DNA of 64,000 nt from NCBI GenBank assembly GCA_944388215.1, contig CALXHT010000001.1, forward strand, positions 1-64,000. Reading direction: 5' to 3'. Below the pieces are notes generated by a model that saw only the letters and a list, made by a program, of their open reading frames with translations, ran no database searches and was not told where the DNA came from. Source of the stretch: an uncultured Gemmiger sp. (lineage in GTDB: Bacteria; Bacillota; Clostridia; Oscillospirales; Ruminococcaceae). Within the stretch, counting starts at the first letter, position 1. Every line of letters starts with the position of its first letter. The translations under genes and the position numbers were made by a program. This document shows, piece after piece, positions 59,700 through 64,000 of the stretch.

Positions 59700-60635
59700 A
59701 TGGCGTTCCAAGAGGATTTTCCCCTCCGCATCGAGGCGGTGACGGCGGCTTCGGCCCGGGAGTGCCGCCCCGAGGACAGCATTGCCGCCACGCCCACCCA
59801 GGGGTGGCAGCTGGTCTATGTGCGCGCCGGCACGGTGGAGGAACGCTGCAACGACAAGCGGGTGGTACTGCGGGCAGGGGGGATCCTGCTGCACCAGCCG
59901 GAGGAGATCTTTGCCATGCGCTGCATGGGGGAGATCCCGCCCGAGGTGCTGCGCATGGACTTCTACTGCTCCGCAGCGGCCATGGACCGGTTCCGGGGTA
60001 TGGTGTTCCATGCCGAACCGGGGGAGCAGCACGACCTGAACTGGCTGATGAAGCAGGCGGCGGAACTCTACGACCCGCCCGCCGAACCCGGCGCCCTGCC
60101 CGTCCCCCGGGAGGATGTACCCTTCGGCGCCCGGCAGCAGCTGGTCATTCATCTGGAAAACTTGCTGATCCTGCTGGCACGGCGCTGCAGGCGGCCCCGC
60201 AAACCCACGCTGCGTGTGCGGCGGGAGCGCCGCCAAATGGCGCTGGTGGAGGCGGCCAGGGCCTACTTTGCCCAGAACCTCACCCACGAGGTGAAGGTGG
60301 AGGAGGTCTGTGCGGCGGTGGGGTGCACCCGCACCCAGCTGCAGCAGGCCTTCCGGGCCCGTCTGCGCCATACCGCCATGGAGGAGTTTGCCGCCATGCG
60401 GCTGGAGTATGCCGCCCAGCTGCTGGCCCGGGGACTGACCCCCGGCGAGGTGGCCGCCCAGCTGGGCTATTGTTCAGGAGCCTACTTCAGTCAGAAATTC
60501 CATGCGGCCACCGGCAACACCCCCAGCGCCTACCGGCGCATGCAGCAGGGATTGCCGGCGCGGCGGCAAAATAGGCAACAAAAAGACAAAGAGGCACCGA
60601 AAACGTCTATTCCCGAAACGGACCCGAAAAAGTAG
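59700..60635 (+). CDS. AraC-family regulator with a cupin-like sensor domain
   Basis: A 311-residue regulator. The N-terminus (about 1-150) is a beta-rich sensing domain; the C-terminal AraC domain has KVEEVCAAVGCTRTQLQQAFRARL and EVAAQLGYCSGAYFSQKFHAATGNTPSAYRR. A long charged tail follows. AAAGGAGG precedes the ATG. It lies before galE, with a 71-base gap, and may respond to a sugar. Confidence 0.85.
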   Translation: MAFQEDFPLRIEAVTAASARECRPEDSIAATPTQGWQLVYVRAGTVEERCNDKRVVLRAGGILLHQPEEIFAMRCMGEIPPEVLRMDFYCSAAAMDRFRGMVFHAEPGEQHDLNWLMKQAAELYDPPAEPGALPVPREDVPFGARQQLVIHLENLLILLARRCRRPRKPTLRVRRERRQMALVEAARAYFAQNLTHEVKVEEVCAAVGCTRTQLQQAFRARLRHTAMEEFAAMRLEYAAQLLARGLTPGEVAAQLGYCSGAYFSQKFHAATGNTPSAYRRMQQGLPARRQNRQQKDKEAPKTSIPETDPKK

Positions 60636-60706
60636 AATAAAGGTAACCAAGCGGGTCGTTTCAGCCCGCAGAAAAGCAACCAGAAAACATAAAGGAGAGG
60701 ATTGGC

Positions 60707-61732
60707 ATGGCAATTTTGGTGAGCGGTGGCGCCGGGTACATCGGCAGCCACACCTGCGTGGAACTCCTGGCCGCCGGCTACGACATTGTGGTGGCGGACA
60801 ACTTCTACAATTCCTGCCCCGAGGCCCTGGCCCGCGTCAAGAAGATCGCCGGCAAGGACTTCCGCTTCGTGGAGGCGGACATGACCGACAAGGCAGCGGT
60901 GGAAAAGATTTTCGCCGACAATCCGGACATTGACTGCGTCATCCAGTTTGCCGCCTACAAGGCGGTGGGGGAGAGCGTCTCCAAGCCCATCGAGTACTAC
61001 TCCAACAACCTGGCCTGCACGCTGAACATTCTGGATGTGATGCGCCGCCACAACTGCCACAACATCATCTTCTCCTCCTCGGCCACCGTTTACGGTGACC
61101 CCGCCAGCGTGCCCATCCGGGAGGACTTCCCGGTGGGCGGCACCACCAACCCCTACGGCACCACCAAGGTGTTCACCGAGCGCATCCTCACCGACTGCTG
61201 CCACGCCGACCCCGAGCTGAACGTGGCGCTGCTGCGCTACTTCAACCCCATCGGCGCCCATCCCTCCGGCCTCATCGGCGAGGACCCCAACGGCATCCCC
61301 AACAACTTGGTGCCTTACATCGCCAAGGTGGCGGTGGGCAAGCTGGAGAAGGTCCATGTCTTCGGCAATGACTATCCCACCCCCGACGGCACCGGCGTGC
61401 GGGACTACATCCATGTGGTGGACCTGGCCCGCGGCCATGTGGCGGCCATCAAGAAGCTGGAGGAGAAGCCCGGCCTCTTCATCTGCAACCTGGGTACCGG
61501 CCATGGCTACAGCGTGCTGGATGTGATCCATGCCTTCAGCAAGGCCTGCGGCAAGGAGATCCCCTACGTGATCGACCCGCGCCGTCCCGGCGACATCGCC
61601 GAGTGCTGGTGCGATCCCGGCAAGGCCAAGCGGGAACTGGGCTGGGAGGCCCAGTACGGCATCGAGGAGATGTGTGCCCACAGCTGGAACTGGCAGAGCC
61701 ACAACCCCGACGGCTACAAGACCCAGCAGTAA
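60707..61732 (+). CDS. galE: UDP-glucose 4-epimerase GalE
   Basis: A 341-residue SDR-family enzyme that interconverts UDP-glucose and UDP-galactose. NAD motif GGAGYIGSH, SSSATVYG with the catalytic Ser/Thr, YGTTK with the Tyr-Lys pair, and RYFNPIGAHPSGLIGEDP. Full length. AAAGGAGAGG precedes the ATG. It could also supply sugars for the surface glycan genes. Confidence 0.95.
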   Translation: MAILVSGGAGYIGSHTCVELLAAGYDIVVADNFYNSCPEALARVKKIAGKDFRFVEADMTDKAAVEKIFADNPDIDCVIQFAAYKAVGESVSKPIEYYSNNLACTLNILDVMRRHNCHNIIFSSSATVYGDPASVPIREDFPVGGTTNPYGTTKVFTERILTDCCHADPELNVALLRYFNPIGAHPSGLIGEDPNGIPNNLVPYIAKVAVGKLEKVHVFGNDYPTPDGTGVRDYIHVVDLARGHVAAIKKLEEKPGLFICNLGTGHGYSVLDVIHAFSKACGKEIPYVIDPRRPGDIAECWCDPGKAKRELGWEAQYGIEEMCAHSWNWQSHNPDGYKTQQ

Positions 61733-61748
61733 CAACCCCACAAACGGC

Positions 61749-61783
61749 AACAGGCGCAGCCTTCGGGCTGCGCCTGTTTTTTT
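61749..61783 (+). terminator. Terminator of galE
   Basis: AACAGGCGCAGCC at 61749-61761 pairs perfectly with 61766-61778 across a four-base loop, followed by a T-run. Confidence 0.92.
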
Positions 61784-61793
61784 GTATGCCGTG

Positions 61794-62567
61794 TCAGACG
61801 AACATCTCGTTGCTGCGGGGCGGCAGCTTGGGTACCACGGGGGGCGGTGCCGCGGCGGCGCGCCAGGCGGCGGGGGAGACCCCCACCTCCCGCTTGAACA
61901 CCCGGCAGAGGTAGTTGGCCCCCGAAAAACCGGTCAGGCCGGCGATGGTGTCCAGGTTGTACTCGTCGGCCAGCAGCAGCGTCTTCACCGCCTCGATGCG
62001 CACGCCGGTGAGGTACTTGCCGGGCGGCACCCCCAGCGCCTGCTTGAAGGCCCGGACCAGATGGCTCTTGGTGACCCTCAGCTGTTCGCTGAGCTCCTCC
62101 ACGCCGTAGAGCGCCATGTAATTCTGGCGGATGGCCTCCACCGCCGCCGCCACCAGGGCGGGCAGCGGGCGGGTGGTCTCGTCGGCCTTGCCCACCGCGC
62201 AGAGCAGGGCGTAGGCCATGGCCGGGGCGGAACTGCCCTGCAGCCGGGCCAGCAGCTCGGCGGCCCCCGGGCAGGAGGCACCGTCCGCCCAGCGGGCCTC
62301 CCCCAGACGGACCAGGAAGCCGTCCACACAGTAGCCGGTCAGCCGCACCGCCACCAGGTGGCAGTCCGACCGGGGCACCAGCGTCAGCGGCGCGGCGCCC
62401 AGCAGCACATCGCCGCTCTGCCCGGGCTTTTCACAGCCCTCCAGCAGGCAGCTCCCGCGGGAGAGCACCCCCACCCACAGACCGGTGCCGTCCAGGGTGA
62501 GCGGTTCATCTCCGTCCCGTTCGGCGGTTTTGGTACAGCTGCAATACATTGTGGGGTCAAAAATCAA
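61794..62567 (-). CDS. AraC-family regulator, divergent from a sugar ABC ATPase gene
   Basis: A 257-residue regulator. The C-terminus has LSEQLRVTKSHLVRAFKQALGVPPGKYLTGVRI and DTIAGLTGFSGANYLCRVFKREVGVSPAAW. The TTG at 62567 is preferred because GAGGTG lies six bases upstream; GTG 62576 would fall inside that ribosome site, and ATG 62549 has none. It is divergent from an msmX-like gene, a common pairing for sugar-use control. Confidence 0.82.
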   Translation of the reverse strand: MIFDPTMYCSCTKTAERDGDEPLTLDGTGLWVGVLSRGSCLLEGCEKPGQSGDVLLGAAPLTLVPRSDCHLVAVRLTGYCVDGFLVRLGEARWADGASCPGAAELLARLQGSSAPAMAYALLCAVGKADETTRPLPALVAAAVEAIRQNYMALYGVEELSEQLRVTKSHLVRAFKQALGVPPGKYLTGVRIEAVKTLLLADEYNLDTIAGLTGFSGANYLCRVFKREVGVSPAAWRAAAAPPPVVPKLPPRSNEMFV

Positions 62568-62597
62568 TTTCGCCACCTCGATATCAATAAAATGCTA

Positions 62598-62637
62598 TTT
62601 TCAAACTGATTTTAACCTGTTATTATAGTCATGTCAA
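62598..62637. promoter_or_regulatory. Overlapping divergent promoters of the AraC and sugar ATPase genes
   Basis: Minus strand: TTGACA (62632-62637) and TAAAAT (62609-62614), 17 bases apart, for the AraC gene. Plus strand: TTTTCA (62598-62603) and TATTAT (62621-62626), 17 bases apart, a weaker promoter for the ATPase gene. The two overlap face to face, so one would hinder the other. Confidence 0.5.
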
Positions 62638-62688
62638 GTAAATGAGCCCCCACACCGGGGCAGAAATACCAAATTGGAGGGTTTTGTC

Positions 62689-63801
<1,113 letters not shown>

Positions 63802-63820
63802 TTCCCGGTCGGACAGTACA

Positions 63821-63852
63821 AAGCGGCTCCGCTGCGGCGGGGCCGCTTTTTT
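63821..63852 (+). terminator. Terminator of the sugar ATPase gene
   Basis: AAGCGGCTCCGC at 63821-63832 pairs with GCGGGGCCGCTT at 63837-63848 (one G-T pair), followed by TTTTTT. Confidence 0.9.
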
Positions 63853-63876
63853 GACATTGCACACAGGAGGAATTTC

Positions 63877-64000
63877 ATGCACATTACGGATCACCTGCAC
63901 CCCGCCAGTGTGGCACTGCGGCAGCAGGCCGATTCCATGCAGGCCGCGCTGCAGCGGCTGGTGGACCTGATGGCTGCCAACGGCAACCTGACCGATCCCC
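63877..64000 (+). CDS. Start of a probable PTS EIIA (fructose/mannitol type) gene, cut by the window edge
   Basis: Only 41 residues are visible after ATG 63877, which has a strong AGGAGG site. HITDHLHPASVALRQQADSM and then LQRLVDLMAANGNLTDP fit the start of EIIA domains of the fructose-mannitol family (or PtsN-like). The catalytic histidine would be outside the window, so the call is tentative. Confidence 0.5.
   Translation, partial: MHITDHLHPASVALRQQADSMQAALQRLVDLMAANGNLTDP

Overview
The window reads as a chromosomal segment of a high-GC, Gram-positive gut Clostridium relative, most likely an Oscillospiraceae/Ruminococcaceae member near Gemmiger, Subdoligranulum or Faecalibacterium. That is inference. 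It rests on strong AAGGAGG-type ribosome sites, lipobox lipoproteins, the ecfA1-ecfA2-ecfT-truA order, a SigK-type sigma factor, a ClpE-like ATPase, an EFR1-type flavodoxin/ferredoxin protein and a dockerin-bearing M60 peptidase. No rRNA or CRISPR array is present. One complete tRNA gene (tRNA-Val, anticodon GAC) is present.

Region by region: 1-1985 is the right end of a Tn916-like or mobilizable element (relaxase tail, Xis, tyrosine integrase). 2135-8268 holds a low-molecular-weight phosphatase, an unknown lipoprotein, guanine deaminase, an M20 dipeptidase and a divergent YfcC-type transporter. 8463-14865 is a two-gene operon encoding a 1742-residue secreted M60 peptidase with a dockerin, followed by a membrane-anchored protein with a cohesin-like domain; it could be a minimal cohesin-dockerin device holding a mucin-type protease at the cell surface. 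14917-22766 holds a redox protein, a split chromate-type transporter with a divergent LysR regulator, a metallo-beta-lactamase-fold hydrolase, a tRNA-editing-like protein, SigK, a BlaI/MecI repressor and an aminotransferase. 22847-34322 is a surface-glycan locus: WecE-type aminotransferase, N-acetyltransferase, polyprenyl-phosphate glycosyltransferase, two small flippase-like proteins, two paralogous GT-C-like membrane proteins, a PAP2 phosphatase and two more large membrane proteins. Together these could make, flip and attach an N-acetylated amino-deoxysugar outside the cell.

36007-46017 is a roughly 10-kb integrative element inserted in the 3' end of tRNA-Val(GAC). A 25-bp direct repeat marks its ends. 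It has an integrase, an MNT/HEPN toxin-antitoxin pair, a zeta-toxin-like kinase and a second copy broken by one in-frame stop, a CI/Cro-type switch with visible operators, a RepA-like AAA ATPase, a candidate origin, a string of tiny overlapping genes and two sigma-like regulators. It carries no recognisable capsid, terminase or conjugation genes, so it looks like a satellite or a small mobilizable island. Several promoter-terminator units without an obvious reading frame suggest small RNAs.

46277-64000 returns to core functions: ruvCAB, glmM, an RlmI-like methyltransferase, the ECF transporter energizing module with truA, a beta-propeller-like membrane protein, CvpA, a ClpE-like ATPase, a metzincin-like lipoprotein, two AraC regulators, galE, an MsmX/UgpC-type sugar ATPase and the start of a probable PTS EIIA gene. 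Many predicted chromosomal promoters use a TTGCNN -35 box, while the clearest promoters in the mobile element use a TTGACA-like box.
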